Shown here: positions 46,207 through 55,082 of the stretch, in pieces
How positions within the stretch are numbered: the stretch's first letter is position 1
Layout of the letters: the number at the start of each line of letters is the position of its first letter
From: Aeromicrobium sp. Leaf245
Lineage (GTDB): Bacteria; Actinomycetota; Actinomycetes; Propionibacteriales; Nocardioidaceae
Direction of reading: 5' to 3'
Length of the DNA stretch: 64,000 nt
Assembly (NCBI RefSeq): GCF_942548115.1
Contig: NZ_OW824151.1
Span: 2,542,001 to 2,606,000, forward strand
Position numbers and translations under genes: made by a program
Notes under the pieces: model-generated
The model's database searches: none
What the model was told of the DNA's origin: nothing
The model's input: only the letters and a program-made list of their open reading frames with translations

Positions 46207-46976
46207 CACACCCTCCGCTCCTGATGCGTGGCGTGGACGTCACGCTCGGCGGGGACCCTGTGCTGCGCGACGTCGACCTGGAGGTCGCGCAGGGTGAGTT
46301 CGTCACGCTGCTGGGCTCCAACGGCTCAGGCAAGTCCACCCTCGTCCGCGCCGCCGTCGGGCTCGTGCCGTCGACCGGCACCATCGAGCTGTTCGGCGAG
46401 CCGCTCGACGGGTTCCACGGCTGGCAGCGCATCGGCTACGTGCCCCAGCGGTCGGCGGCCGTGGCGGGTGTCCCGGCCACCGTCCGTGAGGTCGTCGCGA
46501 GCGGTCGGCTGTCGCGCCGGCCCCGGTTCGGGCTGCCCCGTCGTCCCGACCGGGAGGCCGTGACGACGGCGCTCGAGAGCGTCGGGCTCGCCCACCGTGC
46601 CGGCTCCCCGCTCGTGGAGCTCTCCGGCGGGCAGCAGCAGCGGGTCTCGATCGCTCGGGCGCTCGCCGGGGAGCCGGACCTCCTGGTCATGGACGAGCCC
46701 ACCGCAGGCGTCGACGCCCACCACACCCAGGACCTCGCGGGGCTGCTGGCCGATCTCGCCGCCGACGGCACCACCGTGCTGCTGGTGGCCCACGAGCTGG
46801 GCCCGATGCTCCCCCTGATCGACCGTGCGGTCGTGCTCGATCGCGGCCGGGTCGTCCACGACGGGCCCGTCGACGACCACGTCGCGGGGGCCCACCAGGA
46901 GCACCACGGCGACGCCCACCCGCACTCCGCCCAGCCCGGTCGCCTTCGACCCCTGCCCGAGGAAGGGGTGTGGTGA
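46203..46976 (+). CDS. znuC: Zinc ABC transporter ATP-binding protein
   Basis: The ATPase has 257 residues with GSNGSGKSTLVRAAVG, signature LSGGQQQRVSIARAL, LLVMDEPTAGVDAHH and switch His in LLVAHELGP. A short C-terminal tail (HQEHHGDAHPHSAQ) is rich in histidine and may bind zinc. The start overlaps the znuA stop and the stop overlaps the znuB start, so the three importer genes are tightly coupled. Confidence 0.95.
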   Translation: MTHPPLLMRGVDVTLGGDPVLRDVDLEVAQGEFVTLLGSNGSGKSTLVRAAVGLVPSTGTIELFGEPLDGFHGWQRIGYVPQRSAAVAGVPATVREVVASGRLSRRPRFGLPRRPDREAVTTALESVGLAHRAGSPLVELSGGQQQRVSIARALAGEPDLLVMDEPTAGVDAHHTQDLAGLLADLAADGTTVLLVAHELGPMLPLIDRAVVLDRGRVVHDGPVDDHVAGAHQEHHGDAHPHSAQPGRLRPLPEEGVW

Positions 46977-47809
46977 TGCTCCAGATCCTCGACTACGAGT
47001 TCATGCGGCTGGCGATCGTCGCCGCCGTCTTCACCGGCCTGGCCGCTCCCGCCATCGGCACCTACATGGTGCAGCGCCGCCTCGCGCTGCTCGGCGACGG
47101 TCTGGGCCACGTGGCGCTCACGGGCGTGGCGATCGGCCTGCTCACCGGCACCGCGCCGCTCCTGACCGCCCTCGTCGTGGCGGTGCTGGGAGCCGTGCTC
47201 ATCGAGGTGCTGCGCACGTTCACCCGCACGAGCGGCGACGTCGCCCTCGCGATGCTGTTCTACGGCGGCATCGCCGGAGGCGTGCTGCTGATCGGTCTCG
47301 CCGGCGAGGGTGCCGCCACGCTGAACCGGTACCTCTTCGGCTCCATCACGACCGTCACGCCGTCCGACGTCACCGTCGTCTCGGTGCTGGGTGTCGTCGT
47401 GGTCGCCCTGTGCCTGGTGCTCTCGCCCCAGCTGTTCGCGGTCTGCCAGGACGAGGAGCACGCCCGGGTGTGCGGCGTGCCCGTGCGTCTGTACGGCGTG
47501 CTCATCGCGGTGCTCGCGGCGGCGACCATCACGGTCGCCATGCGCACCGTCGGGCTGCTCCTGGTCTCGGCCCTGATGGTGGTGCCGGTGGCCGCAGCGC
47601 AGCAGGTCAGCCGGAGCTTCCGCTCCACCCACCTGGCTGCGATGGCGATCGGACTGGTCACCGCGGTCTCCGGCGTGGTCGTCAGCTTCGAGGCCGACAC
47701 CGCGCCCGGCCCGACGATCGTGCTCCTCGCCCTCGTGGCTTTCGCCCTCGCCGCGGTCCTTCGGGGAGTGACCGTCGGGCTCCGGCGCCGGTCGGTACGC
47801 TCGCCCTGA
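46976..47809 (+). CDS. znuB: Zinc ABC transporter permease
   Basis: The 277-residue membrane protein of the ABC-3 family begins MLQILDYEFMRLAIVAAVF and has about eight helices, with GDGLGHVALTGVAIGLLTG and the cytoplasmic loop EEHARVCGVPVRLYG. Two GTG codons just upstream (46970, 46973) are alternatives, but the ATG has GGAAGGGG seven bases before it and overlaps the znuC stop. The family includes zinc and manganese transporters; the Zur-type gene next to it points to zinc. Confidence 0.94.
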   Translation: MLQILDYEFMRLAIVAAVFTGLAAPAIGTYMVQRRLALLGDGLGHVALTGVAIGLLTGTAPLLTALVVAVLGAVLIEVLRTFTRTSGDVALAMLFYGGIAGGVLLIGLAGEGAATLNRYLFGSITTVTPSDVTVVSVLGVVVVALCLVLSPQLFAVCQDEEHARVCGVPVRLYGVLIAVLAAATITVAMRTVGLLLVSALMVVPVAAAQQVSRSFRSTHLAAMAIGLVTAVSGVVVSFEADTAPGPTIVLLALVAFALAAVLRGVTVGLRRRSVRSP

Positions 47810-47817
47810 GGAGGACC

Positions 47818-48207
47818 ATGGTCGACGTACGCAACACCAGGCAGCGCCGCGCCGTCAGCGCGGTGCTCGACGAGCTGGAGGGCTTCGCCAGCGCCCAGCA
47901 GATCCACGGCGAGCTGGGCCAGCGCGGCGAGAAGGTCGGTCTGTCCACCGTGTACCGCAACCTGCAGGCTCTGGTCGACGCCGAGCAGGTCGACGCCCTG
48001 CGTGGGAACGACGGCGAGGTGCTCTACCGCCGCTGCGAGGCCGGCGACCACCACCACCACCTGGTCTGCCGCTCGTGCGGTCGCGCCGTCGAGGTGGCCG
48101 GCCCCGCGGTCGAGTCGTGGGCCACCAAGGTGGCGTCGGAGAACGGCTTCACCGACGTCGAGCACACGCTGGAGATCTTCGGCACCTGCGCCGACTGCTC
48201 CCGGTGA
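47818..48207 (+). CDS. zur: Fur-family zinc uptake regulator (Zur/FurB)
   Basis: The 129-residue Fur-family repressor has a winged helix with TRQRRAVSAVLDELEGFASA and GLSTVYRNLQALVDA. The dimer domain carries GDHHHHLVCRSCGRAVEV, with histidines and the CxxC zinc pair, and ends with the second pair in CADCSR. Being last in the znuACB operon fits a zinc-responsive Zur; such operons are usually repressed by their own Zur. GAGGAGG before the ATG is a strong ribosome site. A longer in-frame reading through znuB is rejected. Confidence 0.92.
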   Translation: MVDVRNTRQRRAVSAVLDELEGFASAQQIHGELGQRGEKVGLSTVYRNLQALVDAEQVDALRGNDGEVLYRRCEAGDHHHHLVCRSCGRAVEVAGPAVESWATKVASENGFTDVEHTLEIFGTCADCSR

Positions 48208-49103
48208 CCACGCTCCCCAGCACGACGCTCCCTGCCACGACGCTGCCTCCGGAGCGGTGGAAGACCCTCGCACTGGCCCATCGCGACCGAGCTCGTCGTT
48301 GGACCGCGCCGCACCTGCTGCGACGCGAACGGCGTGAGCCGCACCCCGTGGTGGACTTCCTGTTCGAGTACTACAACCTCTCCCCCGGCCAGCTCGAGCG
48401 CTGGCACCCCGGACTCGGCACCGGACTCCTCCACGCCCCGACGCACGCCGCCCTCGGCGCCTACGTCACCCACGAGGGGGTGACGACCGTGGACGCGCAG
48501 CGCCTGACGTCGCGCGCGGCCGGCCTGCGCTGGACCCGCGCCCTGCTGGCGGCCACCCTCGACCGGCCGGCCCGGTGGGGCTGCTTCGGGCTCCACGAGT
48601 GGGCCATGGTCTACCGCGCCGAGCAACCGCGCCACGACCTCCCGCTGCGCCTCGGACGCTCCGGGACCGACGCGGTCGTGGAGTCCCACCCCCTCGGGTG
48701 CACCCACGTCGACGCCTTCCGCTTCTTCACGCCGCAGGCTGCGCCGCTGAACGCCCAGCACCTCGGTCGCGAGCACCAGCTCGACCAGGAGCAGCCGGGC
48801 TGCCTCCACGCCAACATGGACCTGTACCGCATCGCCTTCCGACTGCTGCCGTTCGTGGAGTCGACGGTGGTGCTCGACGCCTTCGAGCTGGCCCTCGAGA
48901 TCCGCGCGGTCGACATGCAGGCCTCTCCCTACGACGTGAGCGCCTTCGGGCTGGAGCCGATCGCGATCGAGACCCCCGAGGGGAAGGCGGAGTACGTGCG
49001 GCGTCAACGGGCGTTCGCCGACCGAGCCGAGCCACTGCGCCGGACCCTCCTCGACCACGTCGACCGGCTCCTCGCCCACCCCGCGCTCGACGCCCCGGAC
49101 TAG
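48204..49103 (+). CDS. Conserved protein of the family named 3-methyladenine DNA glycosylase
   Basis: This 299-residue cytoplasmic protein contains HPVVDFLFEYYNLSPGQLERWHPG, GCFGLHEWAMVYRAEQPRH, CTHVDAFRFFTPQAAPLN and CLHANMDLYRIAFRLLPF. Close relatives in actinobacteria are often called 3-methyladenine DNA glycosylase, but the helix-hairpin-helix or AAG-type catalytic motifs of proven glycosylases are not evident, so the name is doubtful. The GTG start overlaps the zur stop (GTGA); the first 15 residues are a TTLP repeat. It may be co-transcribed with the zinc genes. Confidence 0.85.
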   Translation: MTTLPSTTLPATTLPPERWKTLALAHRDRARRWTAPHLLRRERREPHPVVDFLFEYYNLSPGQLERWHPGLGTGLLHAPTHAALGAYVTHEGVTTVDAQRLTSRAAGLRWTRALLAATLDRPARWGCFGLHEWAMVYRAEQPRHDLPLRLGRSGTDAVVESHPLGCTHVDAFRFFTPQAAPLNAQHLGREHQLDQEQPGCLHANMDLYRIAFRLLPFVESTVVLDAFELALEIRAVDMQASPYDVSAFGLEPIAIETPEGKAEYVRRQRAFADRAEPLRRTLLDHVDRLLAHPALDAPD

Positions 49104-49163
49104 GAGCCGCCACCCCCGCCGTCGAAGCCACCACCGTCGCGGATCGACGGTCCTCGCCGGTAC

Positions 49164-49169
49164 TAGGCT
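49164..49169 (+). promoter_or_regulatory. Leaderless -10 element of the ElaA-like gene
   Basis: TAGGCT ends six bases before the GTG start. Confidence 0.55.
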
Positions 49170-49175
49170 CATCGG

Positions 49176-49619
49176 GTGGCCGACCTCCCCATCATCCGCG
49201 CCGGTGACGCCCTGACCGCCGCGGAGGTCTACGCGATCTGGAAGATCCGCGACGCCGTCTTCGCGGTGGAGCAGCAGTGCGACGAGCCCGACGTCGACGG
49301 CATCGACCTGCTCCCGACTTGCACCCACCTCTGGTACGCCGACGAGGCCGGACCCACCAGCTACCTGCGGACCTACGTCACCGACGCGGGCGTGCGCAAG
49401 GTCGGCCGCGTGGCCACCCGCTCCGACAGCCGCGGGCAGGGCCTGTCGAGCCGGCTCCTGCGCGAGGTGCTCGACCGGTGGGGCGACGCCGAGATCCGGC
49501 TCGGCGCCCAGGCGTACCTGCACGACTGGTACGCCGGCTTCGGCTTCGAACGGTGCGGCGAGAACTTCCTCGAGGCCGGGATCGACCACGTCCCGATGCG
49601 CCGCGCGCCGGGTGCGTGA
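49176..49619 (+). CDS. GNAT acetyltransferase, ElaA family
   Basis: The 147-residue protein has the ElaA pattern: VYAIWKIRDAVFAVEQQC near the N terminus, CTHLWYADEAGPTSYLRTY, the acetyl-CoA loop VATRSDSRGQGLSSRLLREV, and LHDWYAGFGFERCGENFLEAGIDH-type ending. ElaA proteins acetylate unknown amine substrates. The GTG start agrees with a leaderless promoter. It converges with the next gene, three bases apart. Confidence 0.92.
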   Translation: MADLPIIRAGDALTAAEVYAIWKIRDAVFAVEQQCDEPDVDGIDLLPTCTHLWYADEAGPTSYLRTYVTDAGVRKVGRVATRSDSRGQGLSSRLLREVLDRWGDAEIRLGAQAYLHDWYAGFGFERCGENFLEAGIDHVPMRRAPGA

Positions 49620-49622
49620 CGC

Positions 49623-50384
49623 TCAGCCCACGACCGTGGAGTCGGCCACGACGGCGTCGAGCGCCTCACGCAGGTCGGCGCGCACGCCGTCGGCGTACTG
49701 GCGAACGGCCGCGCGCGCCGCGGTGTACTGCTCGGCGTACTGGAAGCTCCCACCCTGCCCGGCGTCGAGGCGGGCGGCGAGCCGTTCGGCCTCGGTGACC
49801 ACGTGCTGCAAGGCGGCGCGCACGGCGTCGCGAGCGGGCGTGGCGGCCTCCGGCGCGTCCGTGGACTCGAACGTGGCGAGGGCCGAGCGCATCGGCGGCA
49901 GCAGCTGCGTCCGCAGCGGATCGCCGCTCGTGACGACGGTCGGCGGCGCGAGCTCGGCCGGGTTCAGGTCGAGGGCACGGTTCGCGGCCAGCACGAAGGA
50001 CCGGGCGTCGACGGAGACGTCGACCACGTCGCCCAGCCGTTGCCACGACTCGCGCAGGGTCACCACGTCCTGGCGCGCTGCGGCGTAGGCGCTCGACCCC
50101 GACTCGCCGCGCTCGGGTGCCGACGCCAGCTCCGGCAGGTCGTCACCGCGTGCCTCGATCACCTCGGCGACGTCGGTCGGATCGGCAGCGTCCACGGCCT
50201 CCAGGTCCTTCACGAGCGCCGCACGGAAGCCGGCCGCCTCGCCGGCGTACTTCTGGGCGACGTCGTCGGCCCGCTCCACGTCCGCCTGACGGGCGCGGGC
50301 GTCGACCACGACGAACCCACCGATCACCAGCCCGAGGACGAGCGTCGGCGCGAGGACCAGCGCGAGGAGGCGGCCCCGGGTCAC
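49623..50384 (-). CDS. Membrane-anchored protein, unknown function
   Basis: The 253-residue protein has an N-terminal signal anchor (about residues 7-27, LALVLAPTLVLGLVIGGFVVV) and no lipobox cysteine, so most of it should face outside. The remainder is alanine-rich, helical and acidic, and may form a four-helix or coiled bundle. No family was recognised. It follows cimA in the same direction with 12 bases between, probably on the same transcript, though a metabolic link is not evident. Confidence 0.75.
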   Translation of the reverse strand: MTRGRLLALVLAPTLVLGLVIGGFVVVDARARQADVERADDVAQKYAGEAAGFRAALVKDLEAVDAADPTDVAEVIEARGDDLPELASAPERGESGSSAYAAARQDVVTLRESWQRLGDVVDVSVDARSFVLAANRALDLNPAELAPPTVVTSGDPLRTQLLPPMRSALATFESTDAPEAATPARDAVRAALQHVVTEAERLAARLDAGQGGSFQYAEQYTAARAAVRQYADGVRADLREALDAVVADSTVVG

Positions 50385-50396
50385 GCCGCTCGCTCC

Positions 50397-51974
50397 TCAG
50401 GCACTGCCGACCGGGACACCGTGGCGGCGCAGCCCGTACGTGAGGGCGTCGACCATGGCCTCCCACGAGGCCTCGATCATGTTGGCTCCCACGCCCACCG
50501 TGACCCAGGAGTCCTGACCGTCGGACGTCTCGATGAGCACCCGTGTGACGGCGTCGGTCCCGTGGCCCTGGTCGAGGATGCGCACCCGGAAGTCGATGAG
50601 GTGGAACCGCGCGACGTCGGGGTAGAGCTGCTCGATGGCCTGGCGCAGGGCGTGGTCGAGGGCGTTCACCGGGCCGTTGCCCTCACCGATGACGGCCAGC
50701 CGCTGTCCGGCCGCGCGGAGCTTGACGGTCGCCTCCGTGCCCCGGGCCGACTCGGCCAGCACGCGCCAGGACTCGACGTCGAAGTAGGAAGGGCGGCCGC
50801 CCTCCATCTCCTCGGCGAGGAGCAGCTCGAAGGACGCATCGGCGGCCTCGAACGTGTAGCCCTGCTGCTCCATCGCCTTGACCCGGTCGGTCACCCGGGC
50901 GAGCCGGCCGGCGTCGGCAGCCACGTCGTAGCCGAGCTCGCGACCCTTGAGCTCGATGGTGGCCCGGCCGGCCATCTCCGAGACCAGGAGGCGCATGTCG
51001 TTGCCGACCAGCGCCGGGTCGACGTGCTGGTACAGGTCGGGGTCGACCCGGATGGCGCTGGCGTGCAGGCCCGCCTTGTGCGCGAACGACGAGACCCCGG
51101 TGTAGGGCTGACGCGCCGACGGCGGGTAGTTGGTGATCTCCGCGACGGCATGGGCGATGCGCGTGGCGTCGGCGAGCGCGCCCTCGGGCAGCACGCTCAT
51201 GCCGAGCTTCAGCTCGAGGTTGGCCACGGACGTGACGAGGTCGGCGTTGCCGGTGCGCTCGCCGTAGCCGTTGATGCAGCCCTGCAGGTGCGTGGCACCG
51301 GCCCGCACGGCCGCCATCGAGTTGGCCACGGCGCAGCCCGTGTCGTTGTGCGCATGGATGCCCAGACGCGCCCCGACCCCGAGCGCGTCGGCCACGACCT
51401 CCTCCACCTGGTGGGGAAGCATGCCGCCGTTCGTGTCGCAGAGCACCACCACGTCGGCGCCGGCGCCCGCCGCCTCGGCGACGACCTGCAGCGCGTAGTC
51501 GCGGTTCGCCGCGTACCCGTCGAAGAAGTGCTCGCAGTCGACGAAGACCCGCTGCCCCTCGGCGCGCAGGTGGGCCACGGTGTCGCGCACCATGGCGAGG
51601 TTCTCCTCGAGGGTGGTGCGCAGGGCCAGCTCGACGTGCCGGTCGTGGCTCTTGGCCACGAGCGTGACCACGGAGGCTCCCGAGTCCCGGAGAGCGGCGA
51701 CGAGCGGGTCGTCGGCGGCGGCCACGCCGGCACGGCGTGTGGCGCCGAACGCGGCGAGCGTGGCGTTCTGCAGCTCGAGCTCCTTCGCGGCCAGCGCGAA
51801 GAACTCCGTGTCCTTCGGGTTCGAGCCCGGCCAACCGCCCTCGATGAACCCCACCCCGAGGTCGTCGAGGTGGCGCGCCACGTGCATCTTGTCCTGCACG
51901 GAGAGGTTGAGACCCTCCTGCTGGGCACCGTCGCGCATCGTGGTGTCGTAGACGTGGAACTCGTCGCTGATCAC
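50397..51974 (-). CDS. cimA: Citramalate synthase
   Basis: This enzyme condenses acetyl-CoA with pyruvate to citramalate, first step of threonine-independent isoleucine synthesis. The 525 residues start FHVYDTTMRDGAQQEGL, the HMGL/LeuA-type active site, with EGGWPGSNPKD, DCEHFFDGYAANRDYAL, CDTNGGMLP and IHAHNDTGCAVANS as further barrel motifs; the C-terminal third is the LeuA-type regulatory domain. The CimA reading is favoured over LeuA by length and the FFDGYAAN type. TAGACT seven bases before the GTG suggests a leaderless mRNA. Confidence 0.94.
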   Translation of the reverse strand: MISDEFHVYDTTMRDGAQQEGLNLSVQDKMHVARHLDDLGVGFIEGGWPGSNPKDTEFFALAAKELELQNATLAAFGATRRAGVAAADDPLVAALRDSGASVVTLVAKSHDRHVELALRTTLEENLAMVRDTVAHLRAEGQRVFVDCEHFFDGYAANRDYALQVVAEAAGAGADVVVLCDTNGGMLPHQVEEVVADALGVGARLGIHAHNDTGCAVANSMAAVRAGATHLQGCINGYGERTGNADLVTSVANLELKLGMSVLPEGALADATRIAHAVAEITNYPPSARQPYTGVSSFAHKAGLHASAIRVDPDLYQHVDPALVGNDMRLLVSEMAGRATIELKGRELGYDVAADAGRLARVTDRVKAMEQQGYTFEAADASFELLLAEEMEGGRPSYFDVESWRVLAESARGTEATVKLRAAGQRLAVIGEGNGPVNALDHALRQAIEQLYPDVARFHLIDFRVRILDQGHGTDAVTRVLIETSDGQDSWVTVGVGANMIEASWEAMVDALTYGLRRHGVPVGSA

Positions 51975-52001
51975 GCGCGCCAGTCTAGTCGGCGCCCGAC
52001 C

Positions 52002-52007
52002 TAGGAT
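52002..52007 (+). promoter_or_regulatory. Leaderless -10 element of the 238-residue gene
   Basis: TAGGAT ends eight bases before the ATG. The divergent cimA has TAGACT at 51982-51987, so both promoters sit back to back within 30 bases. Confidence 0.5.
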
Positions 52008-52015
52008 GGACGGCT

Positions 52016-52732
52016 ATGACCTCTCGACCCGTGCCGGTGCCCACCACGTGCGAGTGGATGTATGCGGTGATGACGCCGGAGCCCCTCGAGCACGAGGACC
52101 ACCTGCCCCTCCCGAACGCGGCGCTCCTGCGCGCGCACGGGACCTCGCAGGTCGGCCTCGCCCGCCTCGAGCGGTGCCCCCACCAGGTCGTGCTGCAGAG
52201 CCAGGCACCGGTCGAGACCGCCGCCGCCGCAGCGCGCGACGCGCGCATCCAGGCCCTCGAGATGGCCGCCCGGCACGACGGTGTGGTGGTGGAGCTGCTG
52301 ACACCGCGCGTGGTGGAGCTGACGAGCGAGCAGGTCTCCCTCGCGCACGCGGCCCAGTGGTACGTGCTGGACCACGCGGCCCTGCTCGACGGTGATCTGG
52401 TGACCGACGGACTGGCCCAGTTCGGCCTGCCCGAGGTCCGCGTGCGCGGCACCGTGCCCGACGGACGCGGCGCGGAGCGCCGCATCGACCGGGCCATGTC
52501 GAGCGCAGTGCTCGCCGGGCTCGTGCACCGGCTGATCGCGGAGTGGCCGGCTCAGGACCCCGTTGGAGAGGCCACGATCACGCTGAGCGACATCGCGTTC
52601 GGCCTGGGCGACCCGCAGGCGGACGTGACCCCACGCGACCGGGGCATCCGGATCTCCATCGACTACGTCCCCGACGACCACGTCCTGGGCGTCGAGCTGC
52701 TCGAGGACCCCGCGACGACGTTGTTCGTGTAG
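52016..52732 (+). CDS. Conserved hypothetical protein
   Basis: This 238-residue soluble protein has no signal peptide or membrane segment. It begins MTSRPVPVPTTCEWMYAVMT and contains HDGVVVELLTPRVVELTSEQ and AAQWYVLDHAAL. No domain was recognised. The codon pattern, a leaderless -10 and the absence of a better frame support a real gene. It is divergent from cimA and stands alone; the 0.8-kb repeat region follows its stop. Confidence 0.8.
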   Translation: MTSRPVPVPTTCEWMYAVMTPEPLEHEDHLPLPNAALLRAHGTSQVGLARLERCPHQVVLQSQAPVETAAAAARDARIQALEMAARHDGVVVELLTPRVVELTSEQVSLAHAAQWYVLDHAALLDGDLVTDGLAQFGLPEVRVRGTVPDGRGAERRIDRAMSSAVLAGLVHRLIAEWPAQDPVGEATITLSDIAFGLGDPQADVTPRDRGIRISIDYVPDDHVLGVELLEDPATTLFV

Positions 52733-53168
52733 GTCGATCGCCCGCTGCGTCGCCTGCGAGGGCCTCGGCTCGCTGCTGCGCTGCTCGCGGGGGCTTCGGC
52801 TCGCTGCTGCGCCGTCTGCGGGGGCTTCGACGTGCTGCTGCGTCGCCCGCCGGGGCTTCGGCTCGCTGCTGCGCTGCCTCGGCTCGCGCCCCGATCGGTC
52901 TCCGAGAGGGCCTCGACCGGGCGGCTGGCGCGGGACGCGGTCCGGGTTCTCGGGCTGTGGCGGGTGCTGGTCGGACGCAGGAATCTGCGTTCACGCGTGG
53001 GGGACGCACGATCCTGCGTTCGCGTGTGGGGGACGCAGGATGCTGCGTTCGCGCGCTGGGAGGCGAACGCTTCTGCGTTCGTGTCGGGATCCGGTCGTGA
53101 ACGCAGCATCGTTCGGGCCTGCGCACGTGAACGCAGCATCGTGGCCGCCTGGCCGCGCGGGCTGGCAG

Positions 53169-53212
53169 GGATTCTCCCTTCCCGTGGACCGGTCCACGAG
53201 AAGGAAGAATCC
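53169..53212. repeat. 44-bp near-perfect palindrome
   Basis: The arms GGATTCTCCCTTCCCGTGG and so on pair at 20 of 22 positions with no loop (centre GACC/GGTC). Both mismatches would be G-U pairs in RNA of one strand. Confidence 0.7.
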
Positions 53213-53230
53213 TTGACCCTGCGCCGTCGT

Positions 53231-53284
53231 CATCGGTGGATCCTCAACGTCTGCGGGCCGTCTGCGGTGGAGGATCCACCGATG
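53231..53284. repeat. 15-bp perfect inverted repeat
   Basis: CATCGGTGGATCCTC and GAGGATCCACCGATG are exact complements around a 24-base loop that itself holds GTCTGCGG twice. Confidence 0.7.
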
Positions 53285-53491
53285 GCACGCACGAACGAAG
53301 AATCCTGCGCCGATCACGCGCAAAGGAAGAATCGTGCGTCACCCGCAGCACCAGACCGGACCCCGAGACGCCGGACCAGCGCCCGCCCAGCCGTTCGGTC
53401 GAGGCACTTTCGGGGGCCGACCCCGGCGCGAGCCGAAGCAGCGCACCAGCACGTCGAGACGAAACCAGGCAGCGCAGCACCTAGCCCAACA

Positions 53492-53512
53492 CGGCTGCAC
53501 GCAGCGCAGCCG
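53492..53512 (-). terminator. Probable terminator of aspA
   Basis: A 7-bp stem CGGCTGC/GCAGCCG with a seven-base loop lies 12 bases past the aspA stop. It has no T-run. Confidence 0.45.
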
Positions 53513-53524
53513 CAGGACGGTCGG

Positions 53525-54973
53525 TCAGGCGCGAGGCGTCAGGTTGGCGAGCACCTCGGGCTGCAGGATCGCGTGCAGCTGCTCCGGCGGGAGCAGCTTC
53601 TTCTCCAGCACCAGCTCGGCCACGCCGCGTCCGGTCGCCAGCGCCTCCATCGCGACCTCGGTGGCCGCGGCGTACCCGATGAACGGGTTGAGGGCGGTGA
53701 CGAGGCCGATCGAGTTCTCGACCTCCTGGCGCAGCAGCTCCTCGTTGGCGGTGATCCCGTCGACGCAGCGACGCGCGAGCACCAGCATGGCCTCGCGCAT
53801 GCGGTAGATGCCCGACGAGAGCGAGTAGCAGATGACCGGCTCGAAGGCGTTGAGCTGCAGCTGACCACCCTCGGCCGCCATCGTGACCGTGACGTCCATG
53901 CCGATGACCTGGAACGCCACCTGGTTGACCACCTCGGGGATCACCGGGTTCACCTTGCCGGGCATGATGCTCGAGCCGGCCTGCACCGCCGGCAGGTTGA
54001 TCTCGTTGAGACCCGCTCGCGGACCCGACGAGAGCAGACGCAGGTCGTTGCAGATCTTGCTGATCTTCACCGCGATGCGCTTGAGCACGCCCGACAGCTG
54101 GACGAACGCGCCGCAGTCCTGCGTGGCCTCGATGAGGTCGACGGCGCTCACGAGCGGCAGCCCGGTCATGCGCGCCAGGTGCTCGCAGGCGATGGGCACG
54201 TAGCCGACCGGCGCGTTGAGCTGGGTGCCGATCGCCGTCGCACCGAGGTTGATCTCGTGCAGCATCGCCACCGCCTCGGTGAGGCGGCTGTGGTCCTCGC
54301 CGAGCATCACCGCGTAGGTGGAGAACTCCTGGCCGAGCGTCATCGGGACCGCGTCCTGCAGCTGGGTGCGGCCCATCTTCAGCACACCGCGGAACTCCTC
54401 GGCCTTCGCGGCGAACGACGCCTGCAGCACGAGCATCGCGTCGAGCAGGGAGTGGGTCGCCAGGATGATCGCGATCTTGACGGCCGTCGGGTACACGTCG
54501 TTGGTGGACTGGCTCAGGTTGACGTGCTCGTTGGGGTGGACCCGGGCGTAGTCACCCTTGGTGTGGCCCAGGATCTCGAGCGCACGGTTGGCGATGACCT
54601 CGTTGGCGTTCATGTTCGTGGACGTGCCCGCGCCACCTTGCATGACGTCGACGACGAACTGGTCGTGCAGCTCCCCGGCCCTGATCTCCTCGCACGCCTG
54701 CTCGACGGCACGGAAGCGCTCGTCGTCGAGCAGCCCGAGCTGGTGGTTGGTGGTCGCGGCGGCCTGCTTGACCGCCGCGAGCGCCTCGATCAGGAACGGG
54801 CTCTGGCCGATCGGGATGCCGGTGATGGGGAAGTTCTCGGTGGCGCGCAGCGTGTGGACGCCCCAGTAGGCGTCGACGGGGACGTCGCGGTCGCCGATGA
54901 GGTCGTGCTCGCGTCGCGTGGTGCGGTCCGGTGCCGCCGGCTGCTCCGCAGCCCGGCTGGTCGAGAGCGTCAT
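53525..54973 (-). CDS. aspA: Aspartate ammonia-lyase
   Basis: The enzyme splits aspartate to fumarate and ammonia. The 482-residue protein belongs to the fumarase/aspartase family: GGAGTSTNMNANEVIANRA, HPNEHVNLSQSTNDVYPTA and the mobile loop GSSIMPGKVNPVIPEVVNQV. The VIPE ending of that loop is typical of aspartase, where fumarase C has TQCE, so aspartase is preferred. A GGAAGGA ribosome site precedes the ATG. A disordered N-terminal tail of about 20 residues is present. No transporter for aspartate is next to it. Confidence 0.93.
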   Translation of the reverse strand: MTLSTSRAAEQPAAPDRTTRREHDLIGDRDVPVDAYWGVHTLRATENFPITGIPIGQSPFLIEALAAVKQAAATTNHQLGLLDDERFRAVEQACEEIRAGELHDQFVVDVMQGGAGTSTNMNANEVIANRALEILGHTKGDYARVHPNEHVNLSQSTNDVYPTAVKIAIILATHSLLDAMLVLQASFAAKAEEFRGVLKMGRTQLQDAVPMTLGQEFSTYAVMLGEDHSRLTEAVAMLHEINLGATAIGTQLNAPVGYVPIACEHLARMTGLPLVSAVDLIEATQDCGAFVQLSGVLKRIAVKISKICNDLRLLSSGPRAGLNEINLPAVQAGSSIMPGKVNPVIPEVVNQVAFQVIGMDVTVTMAAEGGQLQLNAFEPVICYSLSSGIYRMREAMLVLARRCVDGITANEELLRQEVENSIGLVTALNPFIGYAAATEVAMEALATGRGVAELVLEKKLLPPEQLHAILQPEVLANLTPRA

Positions 54974-55082
54974 GTCGTCCTTCCGTCGCAGGGACGGGCC
55001 GAGGGTGGGGTCCGCCGCTGGTTCTCGTGGGTCACGTCGCGGGATCGCCGCAGGTGACCGTGGTCACACCCATCTGACCAGA

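Larger units (their letters stand above)
52741..53512. repeat. Mosaic of tandem repeats and palindromes between inverted arms
   Basis: There is no supported gene in this 0.79-kb gap. From the left: four copies of a 30-31-bp unit on GGGGCTTCGGCTCGCTGCTG (starting near 52760, 52790, 52821, 52852); an arm (about 52875-52975) that reappears inverted at about 53350-53455; four 29-30-bp units starting at 52974, 53003, 53032 and 53062, each like GACGCA-GAT-CTGCGTTCGCG; two inverted units GTGAACGCAGCATCGT (53096, 53127); then two long palindromes. The right side repeats GAAGAATC motifs. It resembles a decayed non-autonomous element or a repeat-rich regulatory block; origin is unknown. Confidence 0.65.

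Noticed and set aside
48204-49103. Firm assignment as a DNA glycosylase
   Set aside because: The catalytic helix-hairpin-helix-GPD motif of AlkA-type enzymes and the AAG-type signature are not visible, so the common name is kept only as a label.
52974-53090. 29-30-bp direct repeats as a CRISPR array
   Set aside because: The units follow each other without unique spacers, are poorly conserved among themselves, and no cas gene is in the window.
52578-53323. Minus-strand frames of 110 to 182 codons across the repeat region
   Set aside because: They arise from the repeats themselves, giving Arg/Pro/Ser-rich low-complexity peptides, and partly overlap the 238-residue gene in antisense.
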